The notes under the pieces: model-generated | Databases searched by the model: none | Told to the model about the DNA's origin: nothing | Seen by the model: the letters and a program-made list of their open reading frames with translations, nothing else | Program-made: the position numbers and the translations under genes | Shown here: positions 28,701-39,200 of the stretch, piece after piece | How positions within the stretch are numbered: the first letter of the stretch is position 1 | How the letters are laid out: every line of letters starts with the position of its first letter | NCBI RefSeq assembly: GCF_902728265.1 | Contig: NZ_CACVBR010000022.1 | Coordinates: 1 to 64,000 of the forward strand | Length of the DNA stretch: 64,000 bases | Origin: Chryseobacterium potabilaquae | Lineage (GTDB): Bacteria; Bacteroidota; Bacteroidia; Flavobacteriales; Weeksellaceae | Reading direction: 5' to 3'

Positions 28701-30097
28701 AAAAAGTAGAGAATCTTGATCATGTTCATTTTGAAAATTTTTTTACAATAACTTACCTTTTGAGAAATATTAATAAAATTTTCTCAAAAGGGGAAATTAT
28801 ATGGGTGTGCAATAATGTGTTTTCTTGGGAAAATAACTCTGTTAATCATTTATTAGATATCTCAAAATCCCAAATTATGGGCCCATTGATGTGCTCAATG
28901 CTTGAATACGAATCTTTTGAAACAAAAATTGTTGATGTAAAAAGTTTAGATTCTCAATCTATTAACATTCTATTTGATTTATTTAATAGTAATGATGAAT
29001 ATAACGAGTTTGCCATAATTATCAATACAGATCAAATATTATGTAGAAAGTATCAAGAAATTGAAATCAAAGAAGATGTACAACCTTTTACTCGGGAAGA
29101 TATAATTCTGATAACGGGTGGAACAGGAGGAATGGCACAAATCATCATTAATGATATTCAAAAAAAATATGGATCAAAGTTTATATCTGTTGGTAGAAGT
29201 CATGAAAATACAGAAAAAATTAATAATTATGTTTATACTGTTAAAGCTGATATCTGTGACCAGATATCCTGTATTAATGCATTAGAAAATGCAGAAAAAG
29301 ATTTTGGAAGAATCACTGCAGTCCTCCATACTGCTGCTCATGTCAAATTTGAATTTATTGATGGGCTCAACAGTGGAGAAAATATACTTGAAAATTCACC
29401 TAAGATAAAAGGAACGGAGACTATATTGTCATATTTTAAAGACAGAAGCTTAAAGTTTTTTACCAATTTTTCATCGAGAGCAACGACAATACCAACTGTT
29501 GGACAATCTATCTATATATCAGATAATAGTTTCCTAAATAGTTTAACAGATGCAAGTGTCCAAAATCATTTTAGATTTCCCATTTATACATTACAATGGT
29601 CAAGAATTAAAGATGTAGGACTAGCGGCTACAACAGATAAAAATGATGAATTGAACACAGAGATATTAATAAATGAAGATATTTTGCCTATTCTGGAAAC
29701 CTCTCTGTCCCAAAAAAAATATTTTAATATCATAATTTCTCCAAATAATATTAATGATACAATAACTAATTTATTTAAACTTAAAGAGAATAAAAAGAGC
29801 AGTAAAATTCGAGAATCACTTATTTCCAATCATTACGTTAGCCCAAGTTCTGAAATAGAGATCGGATTATGTGAAATAGTAAGGGAAATACTAGATATGG
29901 ATAAAATCGGAATAGAAGATAATTTCTTTGAGTTAGGAGGAGATTCTTTAAGAGTAATGGTTTTGAGAAAAAAAATTAACGAAGAATTTAATTTAACGAT
30001 TTCTCAAAATATGATATTAGAAAGTTTAGTGCTCAGGGATATTGCCCTTAAACTATCAAATCAGGATAAAAAAAATATAAAAAAAATAATAATTTAA
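25784..30097 (+). CDS. Type I polyketide synthase module (KS-AT-KR-ACP)
   Basis: 1437 residues. KS at about 10-435 with NTACSSSL (Cys near 172), HGTGTQLGDP (His near 310) and SNIGHLN (near 347). AT at about 510-830 with FPGQG and GHSLGEYTA (Ser near 601); the specificity position reads HPNHS, nearer the malonyl HAFH than the methylmalonyl YASH. KR at about 1100-1300 with ITGGTGGMAQ, Ser in FFTNFSSRA and Tyr in QSIYISDNSF; the LDD motif is absent. ACP at about 1340-1430 with FELGGDSL. No DH or ER. One malonate-derived two-carbon unit reduced to a hydroxyl is the simplest prediction. A long spacer at 850-1090 fits the structural KR subdomain. It overlaps the hydrolase gene by 11 bp. Confidence 0.92.
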   Translation: MENRVYTGLEIAIVGMACKTPLGGNYNDLWKGLVNGEESVYFLNDQEKKKYKIEDNYIAIKNDIKNKEFFDYDFFGYTEKEALLLSPQSRHIHEVIWNAIEDSGISLVELKKSTGLFLGMSEDYNWKIFTLQNKDKFPIEDFIFQNFSSYYHIPALISYKLGFSGPSIAINTACSSSLIAVDSACKSLLLGETRICLAGGVYIGSEPHKAYKYTDGHINSIDGHCRPFDNSSTGTIWGEGLGVVVLKRLKDAIEDGDNIHGIIKGIGIGNDGDKRVAFTAPSIQGQVQTIKRAFLLSKIKPETVSYIECHGTGTQLGDPIEVEALKQTYKISIDNKIPIGSIKSNIGHLNTAAGIIGLIKCIMILKNKKIPPSINYETPNSRIDFQSTHFYVNNNLISLEHSENPARVAVSSFGIGGNNAHCILEEAPATKAKNSEKGNVFLLSAKNEVSLKEAVKTFYSEKDQYDINELAISSQLRKIHHKTRVSLDFNTKAPLNFLHKDKIKNVIFAFPGQGVLYNNTTKQLYQRSKLYRNILDENLSIINEKLNINIKDFLFNEEYDQQRNINKIDTVKSHLTLFIIQYSLAKYLMELGVKPDGLIGHSLGEYTACCISGAMDLVQTIQTIAKRAACLLNGPEGKMIYVSSSEDMIKQKEFQDVYLSIINSPNERVYSGKSYNIEKFEEWLIEKGAEYKVLTTIHPNHSPLLEIIRNNFEKHTDGIQYKDVQIPFISNTSGQIINDKKQISSKHWGDHIIKPVLFEQGVKKILNVFQDCLFIDFGPGNFIKNLLEREYSIKNTLNLVRNKNIEIADDVFFDQNLGKIWEYGIDVQWEKLYSEKINYIEIPPYYNFTKSKLLAEILVDNIDFSSKKRIAKNDIFYSSIWENYEIKQNSSEAYPNILLLLPSDFIDSLFENKFKEYNILKIRHGHNFNVLNDEEIEANFNIEDSIIEALNYAKDSTFTFDKIVSFLDYDFNEKVENLDHVHFENFFTITYLLRNINKIFSKGEIIWVCNNVFSWENNSVNHLLDISKSQIMGPLMCSMLEYESFETKIVDVKSLDSQSINILFDLFNSNDEYNEFAIIINTDQILCRKYQEIEIKEDVQPFTREDIILITGGTGGMAQIIINDIQKKYGSKFISVGRSHENTEKINNYVYTVKADICDQISCINALENAEKDFGRITAVLHTAAHVKFEFIDGLNSGENILENSPKIKGTETILSYFKDRSLKFFTNFSSRATTIPTVGQSIYISDNSFLNSLTDASVQNHFRFPIYTLQWSRIKDVGLAATTDKNDELNTEILINEDILPILETSLSQKKYFNIIISPNNINDTITNLFKLKENKKSSKIRESLISNHYVSPSSEIEIGLCEIVREILDMDKIGIEDNFFELGGDSLRVMVLRKKINEEFNLTISQNMILESLVLRDIALKLSNQDKKNIKKIII

Positions 30098-30229
30098 TAA
30101 TACTCTTGTTTTTGATGAAAATTGTTTTCAAAACTATCTTGTTGTATGGATTAGCAGATATTCTATAAAAGATGACATAGAATAAACGTAATAGCGATAT
30201 GATCCTTAATAATTTAAGCTTAATATAAT

Positions 30230-31810
30230 ATGTTTTTAAAGCCCAACGTTGTAATTGAACCTTTAGTAATGAAATGGTATGGCTGGTCACATTTAATTTC
30301 TCCAGCAACCTTAAGTAGAAATATTGTTGGCAGACATATAAGAATCATGAATTCTTATATGAAGTCTGCTAAACTCCATCAGGAGGCTGTAAAGAACCCT
30401 AAAATGCTTGGGGGGCCTTTTATAGACTATAATAATGATAGAACAAGTGAAATTGAGCAACTAATTGAAGAAACGCTTATAAGACAAAATAAGCTGATTG
30501 AACTTAATCATGCTTTTACGGATCTGAATGATTTGTTGAAAAATAATGCGCAGGGTCAAAAACTAGAATCCTTATATGAGTTTATTCCGAAGCCCCTAAA
30601 AGGATTTGTGGAATTGGTTTATGACGTGAATAATAATCCAAGTTTTAAAATTTATGAACGATTATTGTATCAGGAATATTATGACGAATCTACTCAAAGT
30701 ATAGCATTATGGGAGACTAATAATGATTCCAGGCCGTTTGTATTGAGTACCCCCAGAATTAATAATGAAAATGTCTTGTTTCTTGAAATCCCATTCAGCT
30801 CTCCTATAATAGACAAAATATCTTATTCGAAGAGAAATTCTATAGATATTGAACCTCTCATTTCAGAGCTTGGTTTAACGGGTGAGAGGAAACGATTATT
30901 TGAAAATTTGTTTTCAAACGAAAACCCCAATCAATATCAAAATTATTCGGGAGATAGAATAAGGATGAGATACTTTGGACATGCATGTATTTTAATAGAA
31001 ACCAATGATATTAGCATTCTGGTGGATCCATTAATTAGCTATTTTGGATATATGTCCGAAATAGATCATTTTTCAGATTATGATCTTCCTGAAGTTATCG
31101 ATTATGTTCTAATCACTCACAATCATCAGGATCATATTCTTTTGGAGACCTTACTTCCATTAAGACATAAAATTAAAAATATTATAGTTCCTAAATCTAA
31201 TCGCAATTCGTACTTGGATCCCAATTTAAAGCTTATGTTTAATCATATTGGATTTAATAATGTATACGAGCTTGATGAACTTGAAGAAATCAATAAAAAT
31301 GACTGTAAAATAATAGGTTTGCCTTTCATGGGAGAGCATTCTGATCTAGATATCGCATCAAAATTGTGTCATTTTGTACAAATCGGAAACTTTAAATTAT
31401 TATTTGTGGCTGATTCAAGAATTATAGACAGTAGTGTTTATGAACAACTGCAAAAAACAGTAGGAAATGTCGATGTTATATTTTTAGGAATGGAATGTGA
31501 CGGAGCTCCTTCATCCTGGTTATATGGCCCTTTAATGTTCAAAAAACTAGAACGAGAATATGATCAGCAACGAAGACTTTCCGGATCTGATTGTGATAAA
31601 GGAATGTCATTGATTAATATTTTTAATCCGAAAGAAGTATATGTTTATGCTATGGGTATGGAACCGTGGTGCGAATTTATTAGTAGTATAAAATATACAG
31701 ATGCCTCTAATCCTATTGTTGAATCCAACAGGCTGATCGAAATATGTGGCCAAAAAGGAATGATAGCTGAACGTCTTTATGGAGAAAAAGAAATCTTATA
31801 CTCTAAATAA
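30230..31810 (+). CDS. CmlA-type diiron beta-hydroxylase (MBL fold) acting on carrier-bound amino acid
   Basis: 526 residues, the usual CmlA length. The N-terminal half has the family start KPNVVIEPLVMKWYGWSHLI, then NPKMLGGPFIDY. From about residue 245 it has a metallo-beta-lactamase fold: MRYFGHACILIET, the metal motif THNHQDH at about 296-302, Glu in GEHSDLD at about 368 and Asp in FVADSRI at about 394. In CmlA this set binds two irons instead of zinc, and the enzyme hydroxylates the beta carbon of an amino acid held on an NRPS carrier domain. Tyr loaded by A1 or Val loaded by A4 are possible substrates; the sequence does not decide. It lies 132 bp after the PKS gene. Confidence 0.82.
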   Translation: MFLKPNVVIEPLVMKWYGWSHLISPATLSRNIVGRHIRIMNSYMKSAKLHQEAVKNPKMLGGPFIDYNNDRTSEIEQLIEETLIRQNKLIELNHAFTDLNDLLKNNAQGQKLESLYEFIPKPLKGFVELVYDVNNNPSFKIYERLLYQEYYDESTQSIALWETNNDSRPFVLSTPRINNENVLFLEIPFSSPIIDKISYSKRNSIDIEPLISELGLTGERKRLFENLFSNENPNQYQNYSGDRIRMRYFGHACILIETNDISILVDPLISYFGYMSEIDHFSDYDLPEVIDYVLITHNHQDHILLETLLPLRHKIKNIIVPKSNRNSYLDPNLKLMFNHIGFNNVYELDELEEINKNDCKIIGLPFMGEHSDLDIASKLCHFVQIGNFKLLFVADSRIIDSSVYEQLQKTVGNVDVIFLGMECDGAPSSWLYGPLMFKKLEREYDQQRRLSGSDCDKGMSLINIFNPKEVYVYAMGMEPWCEFISSIKYTDASNPIVESNRLIEICGQKGMIAERLYGEKEILYSK

Positions 31811-31811
31811 T

Positions 31812-33173
31812 ATGCAGAATATTAATGATTTTTATAATGAACTGACAAATTTAAACATTAGTATAAATCTGTTTGATGATAACCTTGAAGTTTTTTATGA
31901 GCAAGATACCGAAAATATTAATGAATATCTGATATTGATAAAAGAGAACAAAGCTCAGTTAGTAGATTTTCTTACTAAAAGGAAAAAAAATCTAAATGAG
32001 ATACCGTTATCCCCTGCACAAAGAAATATTCTCTTTAAATGTTTACAAGGCGGGTCTTCCAGCTATAATATGAGCCAGATTTTTAAAGTGGATAAATCTT
32101 TTTCTGATATTGAAAAGATCAAAGAGAACTTCAATTATATAACAAATAAACATGAGGCTTTAAAAATGAAGCTTTCAAATAAAAACGGGAAGTACTTTTT
32201 TATTGTAGACAACAATTCTAGTCAGGTTGATATTTTTGATAATGTAGAACATTCACTAGTGACAGATTATGTCTATTCAACATTTGATTTAGAAAAGAAT
32301 TTGGTGAAATTAGGAATATTTAAAAATGAAAATGAAATTTTTCTTTGCTTGGTTCTTCACCATATTATTGGAGACGATAAAAGCTTAAGTATTATTCAAA
32401 AAGATTTTCTTGATTTTATTAATGGGGTTTCAGTAGATCATAATTTGGTTGAGCATTTTACAGACTACTTAACATATCTTCAAAATGAAAGAGAAACAAT
32501 TAATAGGTCTAAAGGTTTTTGGGTAGAAAAAATGTCAAATATTAAAAGAAATCAAAGTAATTCATTTAATATACTACATAAAAGTGAAACACCAATTTCT
32601 AAAAATGGATATTTTTCGTTCAAATTAAATAATAAAATTCAACGAAATTTATTTCCAAGGCTTATAGCATCATTATCGTTCACAATTAAAAATCTTTTTA
32701 ACAAACATTACGTCATCTTTACCGTCCCTTTTTCAACGAGGGATATTCTATCTCACCATCAACAGGTAGGATATTATATTAATCAATTGCCCTTAGGGAT
32801 AGATTCCGATAGTCATAGAATAGAAGAATTAATAATGAATGTGAGAAATGAAATCTTTGAATATAATGATCATAAATTATATCCTTTTTCATCTATCATG
32901 TCTGGTATAGGTATATCCCACGAACTATTTAATATATCAGTTGTTTTGTTAAACGAAATATCTGAAAATATTGCCGATAATAGGTTTGAAGCAGTCAAAA
33001 GTGAGGTGATTCAAAATGTCAGCCTTAAAAATGATATAGCCTTTGAGTTTTTGTATGATGAAAATGAAACAACTCTTACCCTTCATGTTGAGTATAATGA
33101 TAATTTCATTGAGACTAATAATATGGAGAAACTTATTAATAAAGCATATGAATATTTATTAGAAACAGAATAA
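31812..33173 (+). CDS. Stand-alone condensation protein with TubC-type docking domain
   Basis: From the ATG at 31812 the first 65 or so residues (INDFYNELTNLNISINLFDD, later ENKAQLVDFL) match the TubC N-terminal docking fold. An NRPS condensation domain follows, starting IPLSPAQRNILF, with active site VLHHIIGDDKS at about residue 180. The last residue of the usual HHxxxDG is Asp instead of Gly. TubC domains receive upstream carrier-protein partners, so this subunit probably accepts the PKS or NRPS-1 chain and joins it to the residue on NRPS-2, which starts with an A domain and lacks its own C. An earlier ATG at 31779 overlaps the previous gene and adds 11 residues outside the domain; I prefer 31812. 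Confidence 0.82.
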   Translation: MQNINDFYNELTNLNISINLFDDNLEVFYEQDTENINEYLILIKENKAQLVDFLTKRKKNLNEIPLSPAQRNILFKCLQGGSSSYNMSQIFKVDKSFSDIEKIKENFNYITNKHEALKMKLSNKNGKYFFIVDNNSSQVDIFDNVEHSLVTDYVYSTFDLEKNLVKLGIFKNENEIFLCLVLHHIIGDDKSLSIIQKDFLDFINGVSVDHNLVEHFTDYLTYLQNERETINRSKGFWVEKMSNIKRNQSNSFNILHKSETPISKNGYFSFKLNNKIQRNLFPRLIASLSFTIKNLFNKHYVIFTVPFSTRDILSHHQQVGYYINQLPLGIDSDSHRIEELIMNVRNEIFEYNDHKLYPFSSIMSGIGISHELFNISVVLLNEISENIADNRFEAVKSEVIQNVSLKNDIAFEFLYDENETTLTLHVEYNDNFIETNNMEKLINKAYEYLLETE

Positions 33174-33225
33174 TACGGCAAGCTTTTAATATAAATCCTT
33201 CGAAAAATAAAGAAATATAGATATA

Positions 33226-36200
33226 ATGACAGCTCATACTAATAATAACATTGTTAATCTTTTTAAAGAACAAGTAGATAATAACCCGGAAAGAATAGCG
33301 ATTATATATGATAATAAAAAAATATCATATAAAGAACTGGATAATCTCAGCTCTTTATTTGCGGCTTTTCTATTCACTAAATATGATATAAGACAAAAGG
33401 ACAATATTATTTTAAACCTTCCTAAGACTGATTATTTTATTCTTAGTATTTTGAGTGTTTTAAAATTGAATGCTGTATACGTTCCTGTCGATTCTGAATC
33501 ACCACAGGAAAGACTTGATTTATTAAAAGATATCTGTAATTCAAAATTAATTATTACAGAGACATTGATGCATGAGTTTTTGAATGAAAAAAATGATTTC
33601 GGACATGATACTGATGCTATTACATCAGTTGAAAAACAGGAATATGAAAGCATCATATGTATCTTATTTACTTCAGGAACTACTGGAATACCTAAAGGGG
33701 TAAAAATTAAACAGTCCAGTGTTATAAATTTAGTTTATCCTTGTGAATATTTTCCGCTATCAAACGAAACCATAATGCTAAGTACAGGAAATGTAAGTTT
33801 CGATGCAACATTATTTGAATTTTTCGGAACAATTCTAAATGGAGGAACTTTAGTAATTTGTAGTAAAAGTACAATTCTTGATACTAAGAAATTAAAAGAA
33901 GTCATATATACTCATGCAGTCAATAGCACATGGATTACTTCCTCATTATTTAGCAGATTACTTGATAACGATATTTCATTATTTGATACAATAGACTATG
34001 TTATTACTGGAGGGTCAGTAGTTTCACCCACTCATATAGATAAGTTGTATAAGAATAATACTCAAATAACGGTTTATAATGGATACGGCCCTACAGAATC
34101 TACTACTTTTGCTTGTGTATACAAGATTGAACGAAGATATTACAACAATATCCCCATCGGGAAACCTATCAAAGGGGTAAATGTTTTCATACTTGATAAT
34201 GATTTACTTCCTGTTAAAAATACACCAGGAGATATTTATATTTCCGGAGCGGGTATTTCCCAGGGGTATATAAAGGAGATTGATGAAGCAGGTCGTTTTA
34301 TACAAGATCCTTATAATGTAGAAATGAAAATGTATAACACTGGAGATATGGCTCAATGGATGCCAGACGGAAATATAGAGTACATTGGCAGAAAGGATGA
34401 TCAAATAAAAATCAATGGAAATAGAGTAGAACTCAATGAAATTACCCAATATTTAAAAACGTTAGCCACTATAGAAAACGCAGAAACAATCTTTATTAAT
34501 GATAAAATCGTTTCATATTTTACAGGTGCAAAGGAGGTAAATGACACCATTATAAGAAATTTTCTTATAAGCAAATTACCGGGCTATATGATTCCACATT
34601 TTTTCTATTTCATTAAAGAAATTCCTTTGACCCAAAATGGAAAATCTGATTATAATTTTCTTAAGAGCTATCACCTTAATATCATAGATAAACCAGCCAA
34701 AGAAGAAATCTATTCGAATGAATTTCATGTAAATGATGAAATTTTGAATATTTGGAGTGAGGTTTTAGAGGTATCTCCTGAATCTATTGATGTCTCTAAG
34801 AATTTTTTTGAAAATGGAGGAGATTCATTAGCCTTGTTAAACCTTATTGGAAGGTTGAATAATATTGGTCATTCTGTTACCTATGATCAATTTATGGATC
34901 ATCCATATATCCAAATTATTGGCGAAAAAGAGCTTCCGGAGACTCCGGATTTACATAATGAAATTTTGAATATTTGGGGCGAGGTTTTAGAGGTGTCTCC
35001 TGAATCTATCGATGTCTCTAAGAATTTTTTTGAAAATGGAGGAGATTCATTAGCCTTGTTAAACCTTATTGGGAGATTGAATAATATTGGTCATTCTGTT
35101 ACCTATGATCAGTTTATGGATCATCCTTTTGTAGATAATTACAAAGGAAGTTCTGAAGAGATGAATCAAGAAGTTTCTGGAATATATGATAAAAGCTTTT
35201 TACTTGCGCCTATTCAAAAATGGTTTTTTAATAATGCTCCTGAAAATGTAAACTTTTTAATGTACAGCTCATTTATATTAGAGGAAAATTATCAGGTTGA
35301 TAAAGTATTAAATGCTTTAAGAAAAATCGTGACTAAACATTCTTCTTTTAGACTTAGATTTTCTAAGAAAATATATTGGACTCAACATTATGAAAAAAGC
35401 TCAGCTGCTGATGATTTATATATATTCAAACAATATCTTGATGATAATGTAAATTATTCCGAACAATTTTGTCTGAAAGAAGCAGATCGTATGATTGATG
35501 TTTCCGATGGTCCCATTTTATACTGTTCTATATTTGCTTCAGAAGGAAAAAGTATTATATTTTTTGCATGTCCACACTTGGTTATAGATGCTGTGTCATG
35601 GAATGTGTTTATCAATGATTTTACCCACTATTATCATTTTTCTGATGCTCCGCTGAGAAATATCCAATCATATAAAGACTGGCTTGATAATGTAAATTCA
35701 TATGTTCTTAATCATATCGACAACAATGAAATAGAATATTGGATAGAGCAGGTGAATGATCAAAATGAATATGCTTTTGAGCCGACTGAAAATAGAAAGG
35801 CTACTATTACCATCCCTTTAGTACAAAAGAGTAAAAATCTTGAAGATATTATTGTAGCAGGTATTATTTCTTCTATTGGAAAACTATTGAATTTTTCAAG
35901 TATTGTTATCGAAAAAGAAGGACATGGTAGAAAAACATTGAATGATTTTAATTGTGATACGATTATTGGATGGTTTACTACCAAATTTCCTGTAAAATAT
36001 CAAATTTCCAATAGCCTCCATCAAACCCTGAAGAATGTTTTTAGTACAAATGATAATGTTCCTTATAGTGGATTCTTTTTTGATAAATACAAAAATGTAC
36101 TATCTGATGAGGTAAAACAATTATTAAATTTTGATCCTAAAATTACATTTAATTTTTTAGGATCAATTTCCAAATCAGGAAAAAATAGTTTTCCATTGCT

Positions 36201-39200
36201 TGATGACCGGGTTTCTTTAGGATCCTATATCAATCAGAAACATATTGATGAAGTTTGGGAGAAATTGGGAGTCCTTTTGGATATCACGTGTGGCTATACT
36301 AAAAATGAAGCTTTCATCAATATCAACTCAATGAAAAAACTAGGCTTGAGTTATGAAAATTGGATTCTATTTAAAGACGAAGTTCAAACAAATATCCAAA
36401 CGTTATTGACTGAAGAAAATCAAAATGATAATGAACAGAATATTTTAATCTCTCCCTTTCAGGAAGGCTTAATTGCGCATGCCATGTTTAGTTCTGATCA
36501 TTCCAATGATTATATTGTACAATATGAATTTAAAATTGATGATATCGATACAAAAAGGGTGAGTGAAAGCTGTAGGAAACTTATTGATAAGTTTGACATC
36601 TTAAAAACAGCATACTATTATGATATTGAACAAGGGAAATTTGCTTGTAAACTATTATCTGGTGAAGATGCTTTTGTATTCAATACTTATAATAATGTTG
36701 AGGACATAAGAAGTACCCTGAATGAAATTAAGAAACTAAAACTTTCTGATAATACATCCTTGATTAAGTTTTCTATTATTGAATTAGAAGGGAAATCAAA
36801 AATTTTCGCAATTACAGCTCATCATCTTATTATGGATGGGCAATCAATGATGAACTTAATAAAAGAACTGTTCGATTATTATGTAAATAATAATGGTATT
36901 CCTAATACACCTACTTCTTACAATGAGTATGTTAAACATGTTTTAAAACAAGATAAAACAAAAGCTACCAAGTATTGGAAGGAATTATTGTCAGGTTTAA
37001 CAGTACATAATGAGGCTCAGCCTGCACCATATGAAAATACATCATATAAAGAAGAAGTTTCTCTTTTCGAGATAAGTGGAGAGATTCAGAATATAATTAA
37101 ACAGAATAAAACTACCCTTTCTTCAACCACGAATTTTATTACAGGATTTGTACTGTCTGAGCTATTAAATCAATCGAAATTTACATGGGGAAATATCGTG
37201 AACTATCGCAGTCCCGAGATTGAAAATGTAGATGGTATTATAGGACCGTGTATCAATACAATTCCTGTATTTTTTGACTTTAAGAAACAGTATGAAAATA
37301 TTTTTGAAAGCATAAGGGCTTTACAAAAACAGATCTTAGAATCAAGGAATTTCTCTTATGTTTCATTAAATGAAATAACATCGTTACATAATCAAACAAA
37401 ACTATTTGATGTATTATTTACTTTCCAAAATTACAAGAAAGGGGAAATAGGAGAAGCAAATTTAAAGATTGAGATGATAAATGAAGATGTTATAACCTCT
37501 CATTTTCCGATTACCGTCACAGTCAGCCAACTTGAAGAAGAAAAGTTTATTATAAGAATGAAGTATAATAATTCTTTTTATAATAAATTTTTTATCAATA
37601 ATTGTATTGATAATATTATTCAATGTTTGAGTACTCTAGAACTCAATATTACCACACAAAACTCGATCATTACAGGAGAAACGTATAGTGTTGATTATTA
37701 CCATGATTCATTGGTGCATCGTTTTGTTGAGGAGTCAAAAAAATCCTCTGATAAAATTGCGATCAGATATGATGATGAATCTTTTACCTATAAGGATCTG
37801 AATGAAGAAAGTAATGCTATTTTCTGTAAAATCCAGGAACAATCTGTTACGGGTGCTGTTTTTATTTTTATAAAAAATCCGAGAATTATTCCATCAGTAA
37901 TTTTAGGAATATTAAAATCCAGGATGTACTTTGTAAATATCGATGAATCATTCTCTGCAAATAATATAGATAGAATATATAATCAGTTAGTGCCAGAATT
38001 GCTGATAACAGATGATATAAATAATGAAAGGCTTATTTCCATACGAGACAAAGTAAAGATAATGCAGGTGAATAATGATATTCTACGTGTTTCTTGTGAT
38101 ATTAATGAAAGCGGGTATTCGCAAAATGACTTAGTAACGATAAATTATACTTCCGGATCTACAGGAGAACCTAAGCTTGTTAAAATTAACAATAGAAATC
38201 ATTTAAACAGATTAGACTGGCTTATAAAAAATTATCCTGCTACACAGGAAGATCATCACTATATTTTAAAATCTTCTTTTTCTTTTGCACCTTCTTTAAG
38301 AGAATTTTTTGAACCCTTAATCCAAGGAGCCGTTCTACATATCTTAAAACCACAGATTTTGAATAACGTAGACGAGTTCTGTGAATTCATTCAGTTAAAC
38401 AAAATCTCCAGATTATTTCTTACTCCTTCATATGTATCCCTTCTTATAGAAAATAATAAATTGAAATTTCTTACATGCGTGCAGGTGTTGGAATTAAGTG
38501 GTGAGCCATATTTTATTGATTTGGTAAATATTTTGAAAAAAGAGATTCCTCATATTAAAATTTTAAATAGGTACGGATGTACAGAAGCAGCTTCTGTAGT
38601 ATATTATGATTTTGACGAAGTGCTGCAGGAAAAGAAGAATGAAGTTCCTGCAGGGCATCCAATATACAATACAGAGGTCATGATCTATGATAATGATAAG
38701 ATACTTCCAATAGGGACACCAGGATTTATTTATATTAAATCAGAGAGTTTGTCATCCGGATATGTGGAAGAAAAATTTAATGAAAATAAATTTATATCAA
38801 TTGACGGTAAATTATTTCTTAATACTGAAGATATAGGGTACATAGGTGACGACAAGAATTTATATTATATCAGTAGAAATTCAAGGATGGTAAAAATAAG
38901 AGGATATAGAGTCGAATTGGATGAGATTGAAAGATCTGTAGCAATGCATGCCAATATTGCTCAATCTTATGCTATGGTAGAAAAAAATGATTTTGGAAAT
39001 TCTGTAAGTCTTTTTTACTCCACACTAAATAAGCTGCCTATTGAAGCGAATGAATTGTATAATTTTTTATTGCAAAAGTTACCACAATATAGCGTTCCTT
39101 CAAAATATACTTATTTAGATAAGATTCCATTAACAAGAAATAATAAGGTAGATGCAATGCAAATCAGTCTGATTTCAAAAAACAAAAATAAAAATTTGAA

